From the NCBI GenBank assembly GCA_963774405.1, contig CAVZEV010000005.1, forward strand, positions 682,001 to 746,000: DNA of 64,000 nt. Reading direction: 5' to 3'. Each line of letters starts with the position of its first letter. The stretch's first letter is position 1. The notes beneath the pieces were generated by a model that saw only the letters and a program-made list of their open reading frames with translations, made no database searches and was not told where the DNA came from. The position numbers and the translations under genes are program-made. The stretch is from VRUE01 sp963774405 (GTDB lineage Bacteria > Actinomycetota > Thermoleophilia > Solirubrobacterales > 70-9). Positions 28,479-37,321 of this stretch are shown here, in pieces.

Positions 28479-29437
28479 TGCATCGCGTGGTCGCACTGTG
28501 TCTCGACCGGGTGGTCGCCTTCGACCTCGCGGCCCCCGCCCAGGCCTTCCTGACTGCCGGACGCGGCCCGGGGCAGCCCGCCTACGAGTTCTCGACCTGT
28601 TCGCTCGACGGCAGCCCGCTGCGCTCCACCACGGGGTTCGGCGTGGTCCCGCAGGGCGATCTCACCCTGCTGCGGGCAGCCGACACGGTCCTCGTTCCGG
28701 CCGCCCTCACCGTCTTCTCCGACCCTCCGGAGGAGGCGCTGGCGGAGCTCCGCGCGGCAGCCGGGCGGGGCGCCAGGGTGATCTCGGTCTGCACCGGCGC
28801 CTTCGCGCTCGCCCACGCCGGCCTGCTCGACGGCCGGCGGGCGACGACCCACTGGGCCTTCGCCGAGGAGATGGCCCGGCGCTTTCCGGCGGTCGAGGTG
28901 GACGCCGCCGCCCTCTACGTCGACGAAGGCCAGGTGATGACCTCGGCCGGTCTCAGCGCCGGCATCGATCTCTGCCTGCATGTGATCCGCAAGGACTGCG
29001 GTGCCGCGGTGGGTGAGCAGGTGGCGCGCCACATGGTCGCCGCGCCCCATCGCGAGGGCGGCCAGGCGCAGTTCATCGAGCGCCCCGCGCTCGGCGCAGC
29101 CGCCGAAGCCGGCTCCTTGGAGCCGACCCGGCGCTGGGCGGCCGAACGCCTGCACGAGCCACTCGACGTCGCGGCGATGGCGGCGCACGCCTGCGTCAGC
29201 CCCCGCACCTTCGCCCGCCGCTTTCGCGAGGAGACGGGGACGACGCCGCTGCAGTGGCTGCTGGGCCGGCGCGTGCAGGAGGCGCGGCGACTGCTCGAGG
29301 AGACCGACCTGCCGATCGACGCGGTTGCCTGGCGCGCCGGCTTCGGCACGGCCGCCTCGCTGCGCGACCACTTCCGCCGGGCCACAGCGACCACTCCCAC
29401 CGCCTACCGCCGCTCCTTCACGCCGCTCCCGGCCTGA
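28478..29437 (+). CDS. GlxA-family AraC-type regulator with DJ-1/PfpI sensor domain
   Basis: A 319-residue protein. The N-terminal DJ-1/PfpI-like domain (about 1-185) has VISVCTGAFALAHAGLLDGRRATTHW. The C-terminal AraC double helix-turn-helix (about 215-315) has CVSPRTFARRFREETG and AFGTAAS-like second helix, ending TPTAYRR. GlxA-family regulators typically control carnitine, glycine-betaine or arginine catabolism or local DJ-1 genes. The divergent DJ-1 gene and the shared palindrome suggest it controls that neighbour. The ATG at 28478 is fixed by the palindrome boundary. Confidence 0.88.
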   Translation: MHRVVALCLDRVVAFDLAAPAQAFLTAGRGPGQPAYEFSTCSLDGSPLRSTTGFGVVPQGDLTLLRAADTVLVPAALTVFSDPPEEALAELRAAAGRGARVISVCTGAFALAHAGLLDGRRATTHWAFAEEMARRFPAVEVDAAALYVDEGQVMTSAGLSAGIDLCLHVIRKDCGAAVGEQVARHMVAAPHREGGQAQFIERPALGAAAEAGSLEPTRRWAAERLHEPLDVAAMAAHACVSPRTFARRFREETGTTPLQWLLGRRVQEARRLLEETDLPIDAVAWRAGFGTAASLRDHFRRATATTPTAYRRSFTPLPA

Positions 29438-29453
29438 GGGCGGTGCCCGGCGC

Positions 29454-29831
29454 TCAGCCCCACGTCGCCAGCGGCAGGTTGTCGAGGATGGTCCGGTCGG
29501 CGGTGAGCAGCGGCGCGTCGGCGACGATCGCCTGGGCCGCGATCATGCGATCGAACGGGTCGCGGGTCCAGGTCAGGTCGACCGCTGCCTGCGCGACCTC
29601 GGCGAAGGAGGCGTCGTCCACCTCGAGGCCGATGCTCTTGCGTAGGGCGGCGAGCATCATCGGCGCGGGATCGCGCGCTCGACCGATTTCGTGCATGTAG
29701 GCAAGCTCCAGTTCGACCAGAGGCGAGACCCTTGGCCTGCTCTCGCCGAGCAGGTCGCGGACGGCTTGCGGAAGTCGCTCCGACATGCCGGCGTAGAGCC
29801 AGAGGGCTACGTGCGTGTCAATTAGGGTCAG
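29454..29831 (-). CDS. PIN-domain toxin (VapC-like), probable CTG start
   Basis: The ATG at 29786 would remove the first strand and catalytic Asp of the PIN fold. The in-frame upstream sequence reads TLIDTHVALWLYAG, exactly the missing PIN N-terminus. The only plausible start is CTG at 29831, overlapping the antitoxin stop by 14 bp. Further acidic residues are in SPLVELELAY, TRDPFDRMIAAQA and LLTADRTIL. VapC toxins are Mg-dependent RNases that cut tRNA or rRNA. It is coded directly after its antitoxin. Confidence 0.82.
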   Translation of the reverse strand: MTLIDTHVALWLYAGMSERLPQAVRDLLGESRPRVSPLVELELAYMHEIGRARDPAPMMLAALRKSIGLEVDDASFAEVAQAAVDLTWTRDPFDRMIAAQAIVADAPLLTADRTILDNLPLATWG

Positions 29832-30051
29832 GGTTCCACTCCGAGGACCAGTCGATGTGGATCAGCTCGTCGGGATCGCCGACGATCGCCCCCTCGCGGC
29901 GCGGCAGGCGGTCCCAGATCGACTGCTCCTCCTTCGGCGCGATCACCAGCGTCTTGCCGTTGCGCTCGATCTCCAGCGGCCGGCCGGTCTCGAGGACCTC
30001 GTCCAGCATGCGGTAGATGTTGGCGCGGAGTTTGGAGGCGGTGGTTGCCAA
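29818..30051 (-). CDS. Phd/YefM-like antitoxin of the VapC-type toxin
   Basis: A 77-residue protein. The start is TTG at 30051, chosen because GAAGGGA (30057-30063) lies 5 nt upstream and the product then begins ATTASKLRANIYRMLDEV, typical of Phd/YefM-type antitoxins. A longer frame to 30177 would run through the operator. The C-terminus (IHIDWSSEWNPDP) would wrap the toxin. Autoregulation through the palindrome at 30069-30104 is expected. Confidence 0.75.
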   Translation of the reverse strand: MATTASKLRANIYRMLDEVLETGRPLEIERNGKTLVIAPKEEQSIWDRLPRREGAIVGDPDELIHIDWSSEWNPDPN

Positions 30052-30068
30052 AGCGGTCCCTTCAAGTC

Positions 30069-30104
30069 TCGTACGTACGCTCGTTGAGAGATTAATACGT
30101 ACGA
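30069..30104. promoter_or_regulatory. Antitoxin operator
   Basis: A perfect 9-bp inverted repeat, TCGTACGTA (30069-30077) and TACGTACGA (30096-30104), 27 bp centre to centre, lies just upstream of the antitoxin ribosome binding site. Confidence 0.7.
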
Positions 30105-30245
30105 TAGCAGCCGCCTCGGGGGCTTCCAGGGTTTGGCCTCGCATCGCCATGCCGCTGACGCTAGCGGTCGATTTCATACGCGTGGTGCGCAGAAAGTCAT
30201 AAGTCCGCGACGCGCCCGCGTCGCCGATAGGGCAGGCTCCACCCG

Positions 30246-30713
30246 GTGAGCCGCCGCGATCAGATCAAGCTCAGCGAGGCGGAGCTGGCGGAGCTGCTCA
30301 CCGGCGAGCGGATCGCGATCGTCTCCAGCCTCGGCCCGCGCGGCTGGCCGCACTCGATGCCGATGTGGTTCGTCCCCCGCGGGGGCGAGGTCTGGATCTG
30401 GACCTACGCCAAGTCGCAGAAGGTGCGCAACCTCGAACGCGACCCGCGGGCCACGGTGTTGATCGAGACCGGCCACGAGTACGGCGAGTTGCGCGGCGCG
30501 ATGATCGAGGCCGAGGCGGAGATCCACCGCGACGGCGAGACTGTGCTCGGCTTCGCCGAAGAGCTGACCCTGCGCTACGCCGAGGGGATCTCCGCGGTCG
30601 AGGGCGACGCCAGGGCGGCGCTCGAGGCGCAGGCGCCCAAGCGGGTCGCGATCCACTTCAAGCCGGTTCGCACCGCGAGCTGGGACCACCGCAAGCTGGG
30701 TGGGACGTACTGA
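30246..30713 (+). CDS. PPOX-class (pyridoxamine-phosphate-oxidase-like) flavin or F420 enzyme
   Basis: A 155-residue split-barrel protein with a GTG start. It shows the PPOX pattern: RIAIVSSLGPRGWPHSMPMWF, IWTYAKSQKVRNLERDPRATVLIE and a terminal WDHRKLGGTY. Many actinobacterial members are F420-dependent reductases, others bind FMN or haem. The pattern fits the F420 branch best, but cofactor choice cannot be proved from sequence. It appears monocistronic. Confidence 0.85.
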   Translation: MSRRDQIKLSEAELAELLTGERIAIVSSLGPRGWPHSMPMWFVPRGGEVWIWTYAKSQKVRNLERDPRATVLIETGHEYGELRGAMIEAEAEIHRDGETVLGFAEELTLRYAEGISAVEGDARAALEAQAPKRVAIHFKPVRTASWDHRKLGGTY

Positions 30714-30791
30714 CCGTTAACAACTCGGCGCTACCAACGTCGGCATTGCGTGTTAGGAAGTGACCTGCACGCACCGTCGCCCGTCGAACAC

Positions 30792-31907
30792 GTGAGACCT
30801 GCCAAGACCACCGTCCTCCTGCTGGCGCTAGCGGCCGCCCTGCTGGCGCCTGCCACCGCCCAGGCGCTGCCGCGCACCTTCTTCGGCATCGCCCCGCAGA
30901 CGGCGCTGACCGACCGCGACGCTTCCTACATGAAGGCCGGCGGCATCGGCGCCGTGCGCTGGCCGGTCAATTGGGCGACCGTGCAGCCGACGGCAAAGGG
31001 CGGCTATGACTGGAGCAGCGTCGACCCGGCGGTCACGGCGGCCGCGCGCAAGGGCCTCAAGTTCCTGCCCTTCCTCTACGGCACGCCGAGCTGGATCGCC
31101 AAGAAGCCGACCACGCTCCCGGTCAGCAGCGGGCGCGCCCGCAGGGCCTGGCTCGCCTTCATCGACGCGGCGGTCAAGCGCTACGGGCCCGGCGGCGAAT
31201 TCTGGAACCAGCACGCTCCCAGCCAGGCCGCGGTCAACTACGTGCCCGCGATCCCGCGGCCGATCCCGATCCGCACCTGGCAGGTCTGGAACGAGGCCAA
31301 CTTCTTCTACTTCGCCTTCCCGGTCTCGCCGAGCCGCTACGCGAAGCTGCTGAAGCTGACCTACAGGGAGATCAAGGGCGACGACCCGAGCGCCAAGGTC
31401 ATCCTCTCCGGCCTCTTCGGCGCGCCCGATCAGCAGGGCAGGCGCGGCATGGACGCGACCAAGTTCCTCGCCGCGCTCTACCGCGTGCCGGGCATCAAGC
31501 GCTACTTCGACGGTGTGGCGCTGCACCCCTACGCCTTCCACGTCGACGACCTCGAAGCGCTGGTCAAGGAAATGCGCGAAGTGATCGTCGAAAACCACGA
31601 CAGCCGCAAGGGCCTCTACCTGACCGAGATGGGCTGGGGCTCCCAGAACGACTCCAAGGTGGTCGCCTTCGAGCAGGGCATCCAGGGCCAGGCCCGCGAA
31701 CTGCGCAAGGCCTACCGCTTCCTGATCGCCAACCGCCGGCGCCTCAACATCAAGGGCACCTACTGGTACTCGTGGAAGGACAACCCCGAATACACCGCCT
31801 GTTCCTTCTGCGACTCGGTCGGCCTCTTCCGCGCCGGCAAGGGCTTCCACCCGAAGCCCGCCTGGCGGGCGTTCGTCGCGCTCAGCGGCGGCCGGGCTCG
31901 ACCGTAG
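30792..31907 (+). CDS. Secreted clan-A-type glycoside hydrolase (GH39/GH5-like)
   Basis: The GTG at 30792 is preferred because it begins a clean signal peptide (RPAKTTVLLLALAAALLAP, cleaved after AQA). The 371-residue product is a TIM barrel. WQVWNEANFFYF carries the predicted acid/base Glu after Asn, and LYLTEMGWGSQND carries the nucleophile Glu, the usual clan A pair. It lies beside polysaccharide genes and could trim an exported glycan. The tail TACSFCDSVGLF is repeated in a decayed copy at 34007-34187. Confidence 0.85.
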   Translation: MRPAKTTVLLLALAAALLAPATAQALPRTFFGIAPQTALTDRDASYMKAGGIGAVRWPVNWATVQPTAKGGYDWSSVDPAVTAAARKGLKFLPFLYGTPSWIAKKPTTLPVSSGRARRAWLAFIDAAVKRYGPGGEFWNQHAPSQAAVNYVPAIPRPIPIRTWQVWNEANFFYFAFPVSPSRYAKLLKLTYREIKGDDPSAKVILSGLFGAPDQQGRRGMDATKFLAALYRVPGIKRYFDGVALHPYAFHVDDLEALVKEMREVIVENHDSRKGLYLTEMGWGSQNDSKVVAFEQGIQGQARELRKAYRFLIANRRRLNIKGTYWYSWKDNPEYTACSFCDSVGLFRAGKGFHPKPAWRAFVALSGGRARP

Positions 31908-32146
31908 CCCGCGCTCCAGCCTATTCATGGCTCGATCATCCCGGGTCGAAGACCTTCGCGAGGCGATGCATTACGCGGCTGAGGCCGTGCGTGAGCGTGA
32001 GTTGCCGCTCGTTGCCTCCGGGTGAAGTTTCTGATCGAGCCTTCCCGTATCCGCGTGCGTTCCCTTCCGCTGGTTTCTTAGTGCTCTCGGTCAGAAATCC
32101 CTACCCGCTTGAAGGAGCCTTGACGGTTTAGGCGAATCAGTGGGCG

Positions 32147-33311
32147 ATGCCGGGCCGCAGCCCCCACGAGATCGCTCTGAGCGAGGAGGAGCGCGCCGAG
32201 CTCAAGCATCGCGCCGCCTGCTACACCCGGCCCCACCGTGAGGTCCTGCGGGCAAAGCTTGTGCTGATGGCGGCAGGGGGCGCGACCAACACCGAGATCG
32301 GCGAGCAGCTGGGGATGACGCGCAAGTCCGTGGGGCGCTGGCGAAAACGCTTCTGCGAACAGGGCATCGAGGGAATCGAGGATCTGAAGCGCACCGGCCG
32401 CCCGCGGCGTTTTCCCCCCGGAGGAGATCGCCCAGGTCAAAGCGGTCGCCTGCGATCTCCCGCGCGCACAGGGCATCCCACTCTCACGCTTCTCCCGCGC
32501 TGAGCTTCATCGCCTCGTGATCGAGCGCGGCGTCACCGCCGCCTCCGCGGCGACGATCGCCCGCTGGCTTGCCGAGGACTCGCTCAAGCCCTGGCAGCAC
32601 CGCTCCTGGATCTTCCCCACCGACCCCGACTTCGCCGAGAAGGCCGGCCCCGTGCTCGACCTCTACCAGGGACGCTGGAAAGGCAAGCTGCTGCACCCCG
32701 GCGACTTCGTGATCTGCGCTGATGAGAAGCCCTCGATCCAGGCGCGGAATCGGATCCACCCAACGCTGGCGCCCGAACCCGGCTCGCGTGGCCAAAGGGT
32801 CGAGCACACCTACGAGCGCAAGGGCGCTCTCACCTACCTTGCCGCGCTCGACATCGGCCGTCGCGGCGGCAGGGAGCCCCGGGTCTTCGGCCGCTCCGAG
32901 CCCAAGGGCGGGATTGCGCCCTTTGACCGCCTCGTTCACCAGGTGATGAGGAGGGAGCCCTACGCCTCCGCCCGCAACGTCTTTTGGATCGTCGACAACG
33001 GCTCCTCACACCGTGGCCGGCGCTCGATCGACCGGCTGGAGAGCCGCTGGAAGAACCTGACCCTGGTCCACCTGCCCACCCATGCGAGCTGGCTCAACCA
33101 GGTCGAGATCTACTTCTCGATCATCCAGCGCAAGGTGCTCACCCCCAATGACTTCGAGGACCTCGCTGTTCTTGCCCGCACCCTGAACGCGTTCGAGCGC
33201 CACTGGAATGCCGTGGCGGAACCCTTCGAGTGGAACTTCACCCGCGACAAGCTCGCCGAGCTGATGGAGCGGCTGAGCGCCCGCGAGCCCGAGCTGCGTC
33301 TCGCCGCGTGA
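32147..33311 (+). mobile_element. IS630-family transposase (two frames, possible +1 frameshift)
   Basis: The first frame (32147 to about 32418) encodes the helix-turn-helix part: ATNTEIGEQLGMTRKSVGRWRKRF. The second (to 33311) encodes the DDE catalytic domain: VICADEKPSIQA, FWIVDNGSSHRG and HASWLNQVEIYFS. Skipping one base in the run TTTTCCCCCC (32411-32420) restores RPRRFPPEEIAQVKA. IS630 members often join two frames by programmed frameshifting, and CCC-C is a known +1 slip site, but a sequencing error is equally possible. Terminal repeats and the TA duplication were not found. Confidence 0.82.
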
Positions 33312-33321
33312 CCGAGTCGGA

Positions 33322-33369
33322 GCGCATCCGACTTTGGCCCCACCCCACTGTGGTCAATGTCGGATGCGC
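33322..33369. repeat. Inverted repeat after the IS630 transposase
   Basis: An 11-bp perfect inverted repeat, GCGCATCCGAC (33322-33332) and GTCGGATGCGC (33359-33369), begins 10 bp after the transposase stop. It could be a terminator or part of the element's right end. Confidence 0.5.
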
Positions 33370-33425
33370 GCGATGCGCAGCCCATTCGCGGCGGAACTTA
33401 TGACTGGGAGTACTTAGTTGGGCAA

Positions 33426-33466
33426 AGTTGCAAGCACCCACGTTTGATACGTAGGTGCTTGCAACT
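33426..33466. repeat. 13-bp inverted repeat before the ATPase remnant
   Basis: Perfect arms AGTTGCAAGCACC (33426-33438) and GGTGCTTGCAACT (33454-33466) with a 15-nt centre. It may be the former operator of the truncated ATPase gene, or an insertion-element end. Confidence 0.5.
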
Positions 33467-33494
33467 ATGGAGAACGCTGGCCTGATCGTGCTGA

Positions 33495-33977
33495 TCCCCG
33501 CTCCGCCGCTCCCGCTATGACCTCGCCGATTCGTATCTGCGGCTCTGGCTGGCGATCATCGCCCCGAACCGGACCCTGTTGCAAGCCGGTGGAGCGGCCG
33601 AGGTATGGGGCCGGGTGGGGGAGACGACCTGGCCTTCGCAAGTGCTCGGCCCGCGCTGGGAGGGAGTGGCCCGCGCCCATCTCGCCAAGCGGCTGAATTC
33701 GGTCGACATCGTCGGCGCGACTGTGGTGGCCGATCCGGTCCGGCGGCGGAATCACGAGGTCGACCTTCTCGCGGTTCGTGACGGCCAGGTTGTGGCGCTC
33801 GGCGAGGCAAAGCTGAGGAAACTTGGCCCGGCAGACCTCGAGAGGCTCATGCGGATCAGGGACCTGCTCAAAGCCCCCAAGGCCAAGATCGTCCTCGCCT
33901 CTGCCACGGGTGTCGACCTGGAAATGGGACGGAGTTCCGGCGTGATCGCGATCGAACCAGCGGATGTCTACGGCTGA
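33495..33977 (+). pseudogene. C-terminal remnant of an AAA ATPase with DUF234-type nuclease-like domain
   Basis: The open frame starts without a credible start codon and reads YDLADSYLRLWLAIIAPN, then VWGRVGETTWPSQVLGPRWE and NHEVDLLAVRDGQVVALGEAK. This is the C-terminal part of archaeal-type ATPases with a DUF234 restriction-endonuclease-like domain (D..EAK). The Walker A/B ATPase half is absent. It lies between IS630 and a decayed glycoside hydrolase, so it was probably cut during rearrangement. No function is expected. Confidence 0.7.
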
Positions 33978-34006
33978 GGCCGATCTAGCCCGGTAAGACT
34001 TTCCTA

Positions 34007-34187
34007 ACCGCCAACCGCTGGCGCCTAGGCTCAACGGCAGCTACGGGTACCCGTGGAAGAGCAACCCCCGATACACCGCCTGCTCATTCTGTGACTCGGT
34101 TGGCCTCTTCCGGGCTCGGCAAGGACTTCATCAAGAAGCCCGTCTGGCGCGCCTTCGTGGCGCTCACGGCGGGCGTGCGCGGCCGTA
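34007..34187 (+). pseudogene. 3' remnant of a second glycoside hydrolase
   Basis: This stretch is a diverged copy of the 3' end of the hydrolase gene at 30792-31907. In one frame it reads PRYTACSFCDSVGLFRA, then after a frame change KKPVWRAFVAL, parallel to the intact gene's closing residues. There is no 5' part. It shows that two hydrolase copies once lay in tandem, with IS630 and the ATPase fragment now in between. Confidence 0.75.
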
Positions 34188-34217
34188 GCCACCGCCGACC
34201 ACGGCTAGACTTGCCCG

Positions 34218-35945
34218 GTGCTGAGGTTGGGGGCAGGCGACGAGGAGCGGCAGGAGAAGCTCGCCGTTGCCGGATTGTTGATCGCGATGGCGATCGCGGC
34301 TGCGTTGCTTGTCTGGGAGGGGCGCGGTCTCACCCTCCTGATCGACGACTGGCAATTTGGCTTTGCGGCCCGCACCAACTTCGATGCCTCGGCGTTCCTC
34401 TCCGCCTACAACGGCCATTTGGTCGCGGTGCCGATCCTGCTCACCAAGGCCTCGCTGCAGTTTTTCGGCGCCGACGCCGCCCTGCCGCTGCGCCTTCTTG
34501 GGGTCGCGGTCCACCTTTTCGCGGTTGCCTTTCTGTTTCTGCTCCTGCGACCTGCGCTCGGTGCGCTCGGAGCGCTTGCCCCTGCGGTTCTCGTGCTCTT
34601 TCTCGGGGCCGGGAACGATGTGCTGATCAGTTCACACGGGCTCCCCTTCACGATCTCGGTAGCAACTGGCCTCGCGGCCTGGCTCGCCCTCCAACAGGGG
34701 CGTTCCGGTTGGGATTTCTGCGCGACGATTCTGCTCACCGCAGGGGTTTGCTCTGACGGGACCGCCGTGCCTTTTGTCGCCGGCGCGGCGGCGATCGTCG
34801 TCCTTGCCGGTGGCCCGCGGGCCCGTTACTGGGTTGTTGCCGTGCCGGCGATCGTCTACGGGCTCTGGTGGTTGAAGTACGGAGGAGAAAGCGATTTCGC
34901 GATAGCCAACCTGGCGGGTCTTCCCTCCTTTGCGTTTGACTCGCTGGCGGCCGCGCTCGGTTCGATCGCCGGGGTCTTCACCACGCCGGGGGGCCGCACG
35001 GTTGGTTTCGACATGTCCGCGGGGCAGGCACTTGCGGGTGGATTCCTCGCCGTCGTCCTTGTCCTTCTGCTCGCTCGTCGCCTTCGTCCGGGAGCCTCGA
35101 TCGTGCCCGCTCTTCTCGCCCTGCTCTTGTTCTGGATCTTCACCGCGAGCGTCGCCAGTCCCGCCCGTCAACCGTTCTCCAGCCGCTACGTCTATGTCAG
35201 CGTGGTTCTCCTCCTGCTGGTGCTGGCCTGGGGCATCGCCGCTTCACCAGTGCGCCAACGGGCGACGCTGGCGCTGTCGGCGATCTGCGTCTTCGCGCTG
35301 CTGCCAAACATTCGAGAGCTCACCTACGGCGGCGACTACGCTCGCGAACAGGCCGAAGACAACCGCGTGGCGATGGGAGTCGGCGACCTGTTGGCCGGGC
35401 AGGCGCCCAATCGGACGCTGCTGGAGACAGAAGCGGAGCGAGACAGGGGCGATATTCCGGACGCCGCCTTCTCCCTGGACGCCTATGAGGCAGCGAAGCA
35501 GCGCTTTGGCGCCGATCCATACTCGCTGGCGGAGATCGAAGCTGCCGGACCCCGGGCCCGCGGCATCGCAGACGGCATCGTCGCCCGGGCGCTGGCCCTT
35601 GAACCGCGTCCCGCCGCGGCGCCACCGCGGGCGCTGCCGCGACCCCCGCAGGCACAGCAAACGGGGGGCATGTTGAGCCAACGGGCCGGCTGTCTCCTCT
35701 TCGCGCCGCTGGTCGTGGGCGCCCAGGTCAACCTGCCAGTTCCACCCGGCGGGCTCTGGCTGCGTCCAGGGCCCGGACCCGCTGTGGAAATCGGCCTCAA
35801 GCGCTTTGCCGATGAGTTCGACACCCCGGTCGGTTCAGTGCTCGGCGGTCGGGCCTCTGTTATTGGGTTTTCGCCCGGCCCGGCGGGCGAAGGTTGGCAA
35901 GCGCAGATGGCTCCGGAGCAAAAGATGTTGATCTGCGCAGCCTGA
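34218..35945 (+). CDS. GT-C-like polytopic membrane protein, paralogue C
   Basis: A 575-residue protein with a GTG start. Same architecture as the genes at 15364-17068 and 17081-18898: a first outer loop with LIDDWQFGF and NGHLVAVPILLTK, about ten membrane segments, and a C-terminal beta-rich domain with Cys near RAGCLLF and a closing MLICAA. It overlaps the next membrane-protein gene by one base (TGATG), so translation is coupled. Likely a lipid-linked-sugar transferase for surface glycans; acceptor unknown. Confidence 0.7.
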   Translation: MLRLGAGDEERQEKLAVAGLLIAMAIAAALLVWEGRGLTLLIDDWQFGFAARTNFDASAFLSAYNGHLVAVPILLTKASLQFFGADAALPLRLLGVAVHLFAVAFLFLLLRPALGALGALAPAVLVLFLGAGNDVLISSHGLPFTISVATGLAAWLALQQGRSGWDFCATILLTAGVCSDGTAVPFVAGAAAIVVLAGGPRARYWVVAVPAIVYGLWWLKYGGESDFAIANLAGLPSFAFDSLAAALGSIAGVFTTPGGRTVGFDMSAGQALAGGFLAVVLVLLLARRLRPGASIVPALLALLLFWIFTASVASPARQPFSSRYVYVSVVLLLLVLAWGIAASPVRQRATLALSAICVFALLPNIRELTYGGDYAREQAEDNRVAMGVGDLLAGQAPNRTLLETEAERDRGDIPDAAFSLDAYEAAKQRFGADPYSLAEIEAAGPRARGIADGIVARALALEPRPAAAPPRALPRPPQAQQTGGMLSQRAGCLLFAPLVVGAQVNLPVPPGGLWLRPGPGPAVEIGLKRFADEFDTPVGSVLGGRASVIGFSPGPAGEGWQAQMAPEQKMLICAA

Positions 35946-37318
35946 TGAGCTGGGCGGGGGACACTATTAGGCGATTCCGAGACGTGCTCAATCGGGTGAT
36001 CTTCCTTCCTTCGCCGTCGGCGACGCTCAGGTTCAAGGGCTGGGAAGGGGTTGTAGTCCTGGTCTCCTTCCTGGCGCTGGCCATCATTCTGCAACTGCTC
36101 AGAATCGGTCCCTCCAGCGCCTTGAACTCGCTCTGGGCGGAGGACGGACCGGTCTTCCTCGAAAAGGCGATGACGCATGATCTCCACGGCGTCCTCACCA
36201 CGCCGTGGTCCGAATACCTCGTCGTCGTTCCAAGCCTGATCGGCCAGATCGGGGCGCTGGTGCCCCTGCGCGACGCGCCGGCGGTGATGAACATGACCGC
36301 CGCCCTCGTCGTAGCGCTCAGCGGAGTCGCCATCTGGTTCGCAAGCGCAGCCCACATCCGCAGCCCCTACCTGCGTGCGATCCTGGTTGCGCTGACGGTC
36401 CTGGTTCCGGTCGGCAGCATCGAGACGGTGGCCTCGCCCACGAACGTCTCCTGGTACATGACGGTGGCGGTTTTCTGGTTGCTGCTCTGGCGGCCAGCGA
36501 CGACGTTGGGCACCTCGCTCAGTGCCGGCTGGATCCTGCTTACCGGCTTCAGCACCCCGGCCACCTTCTTCTTCACCCCGATCGCCTTCCTGCGTGCGGT
36601 CGCGATCCGCGGCTGGCGCGACGCGCTGATCGTCGGCGCCTTCGCGGTTCCCACGGTGGCGCAGGTGATCACCGTGATCAACAGCCCGCACATCGCTGCC
36701 AACATCTGGAGCGGTGGAATCCTCACCGCGTTCCTGCAACGCATCGTCGGCGGCGCGGTCTTCGGACTCGAACTGAGTGGATCCCTGTGGATCGACTGGG
36801 GATGGCCGTTCCTGATCGCGATTACAGTGGCGGTGACGGTCTGCCTGATTGTGCTGGTCTTGCGCGCTCCTTCCAATCGCCTCCTCGCCGCGGTCGCGCT
36901 TGCCACTGGGGTGACGATGTTCCTCGTGTCGAGCTATCAGCGCGGCTTGGGCGTGATGGCTTGGCCGGTCGGCTCCTACAGCAATACCGGCGCCCGTTAC
37001 ACGGTGATGCCCACTCTGCTGCTGATTGGGGCCACCCTGGCCCTGTTCGATGCGCGCCACCGGTCTTCGAGCGGTCGACCGGCAGCTGAGATGGCGATTG
37101 TCGCCGTACTGCTGGTCTCGGTCGTCACCTCCTTCAGAGTCGGTGCCGGCGTAGCCCGCGGGGGGCCGCCGTGGGACGACAGCCTGAGGGCGGCGGCCGG
37201 CTCCTGCGAAGCCAGACACCTCGAAGAGATCCCCGTCCATACCGCGCCCGCGGGATGGACGATGAACATCGCATGCAGCCGCCTGATCGCGGCCGAGGGC
37301 GGCACTCGAGCGCCCTAG
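35945..37318 (+). CDS. Polytopic membrane protein coupled to paralogue C
   Basis: A 457-residue protein when started at the ATG of the TGATG overlap; a longer frame from 35894 would lie in the previous gene. About ten transmembrane segments are present. The first outer loop has WAEDGPVFLEKA and SEYLVVVPSL, matching the position of the acidic loop in the GT-C-like paralogues. It lacks the large C-terminal soluble domain. Two cysteines near the end (GSCEA, NIACSRL) may pair outside the membrane. Role probably in envelope glycan assembly. Confidence 0.65.
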   Translation: MSWAGDTIRRFRDVLNRVIFLPSPSATLRFKGWEGVVVLVSFLALAIILQLLRIGPSSALNSLWAEDGPVFLEKAMTHDLHGVLTTPWSEYLVVVPSLIGQIGALVPLRDAPAVMNMTAALVVALSGVAIWFASAAHIRSPYLRAILVALTVLVPVGSIETVASPTNVSWYMTVAVFWLLLWRPATTLGTSLSAGWILLTGFSTPATFFFTPIAFLRAVAIRGWRDALIVGAFAVPTVAQVITVINSPHIAANIWSGGILTAFLQRIVGGAVFGLELSGSLWIDWGWPFLIAITVAVTVCLIVLVLRAPSNRLLAAVALATGVTMFLVSSYQRGLGVMAWPVGSYSNTGARYTVMPTLLLIGATLALFDARHRSSSGRPAAEMAIVAVLLVSVVTSFRVGAGVARGGPPWDDSLRAAAGSCEARHLEEIPVHTAPAGWTMNIACSRLIAAEGGTRAP

Positions 37319-37321
37319 CGC

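Noticed and set aside
31908..32146. Left end of the IS630 element
   Set aside because: I compared this 239-bp gap with the sequence after the transposase and found no convincing terminal inverted repeat or TA duplication. I see nothing else in it.
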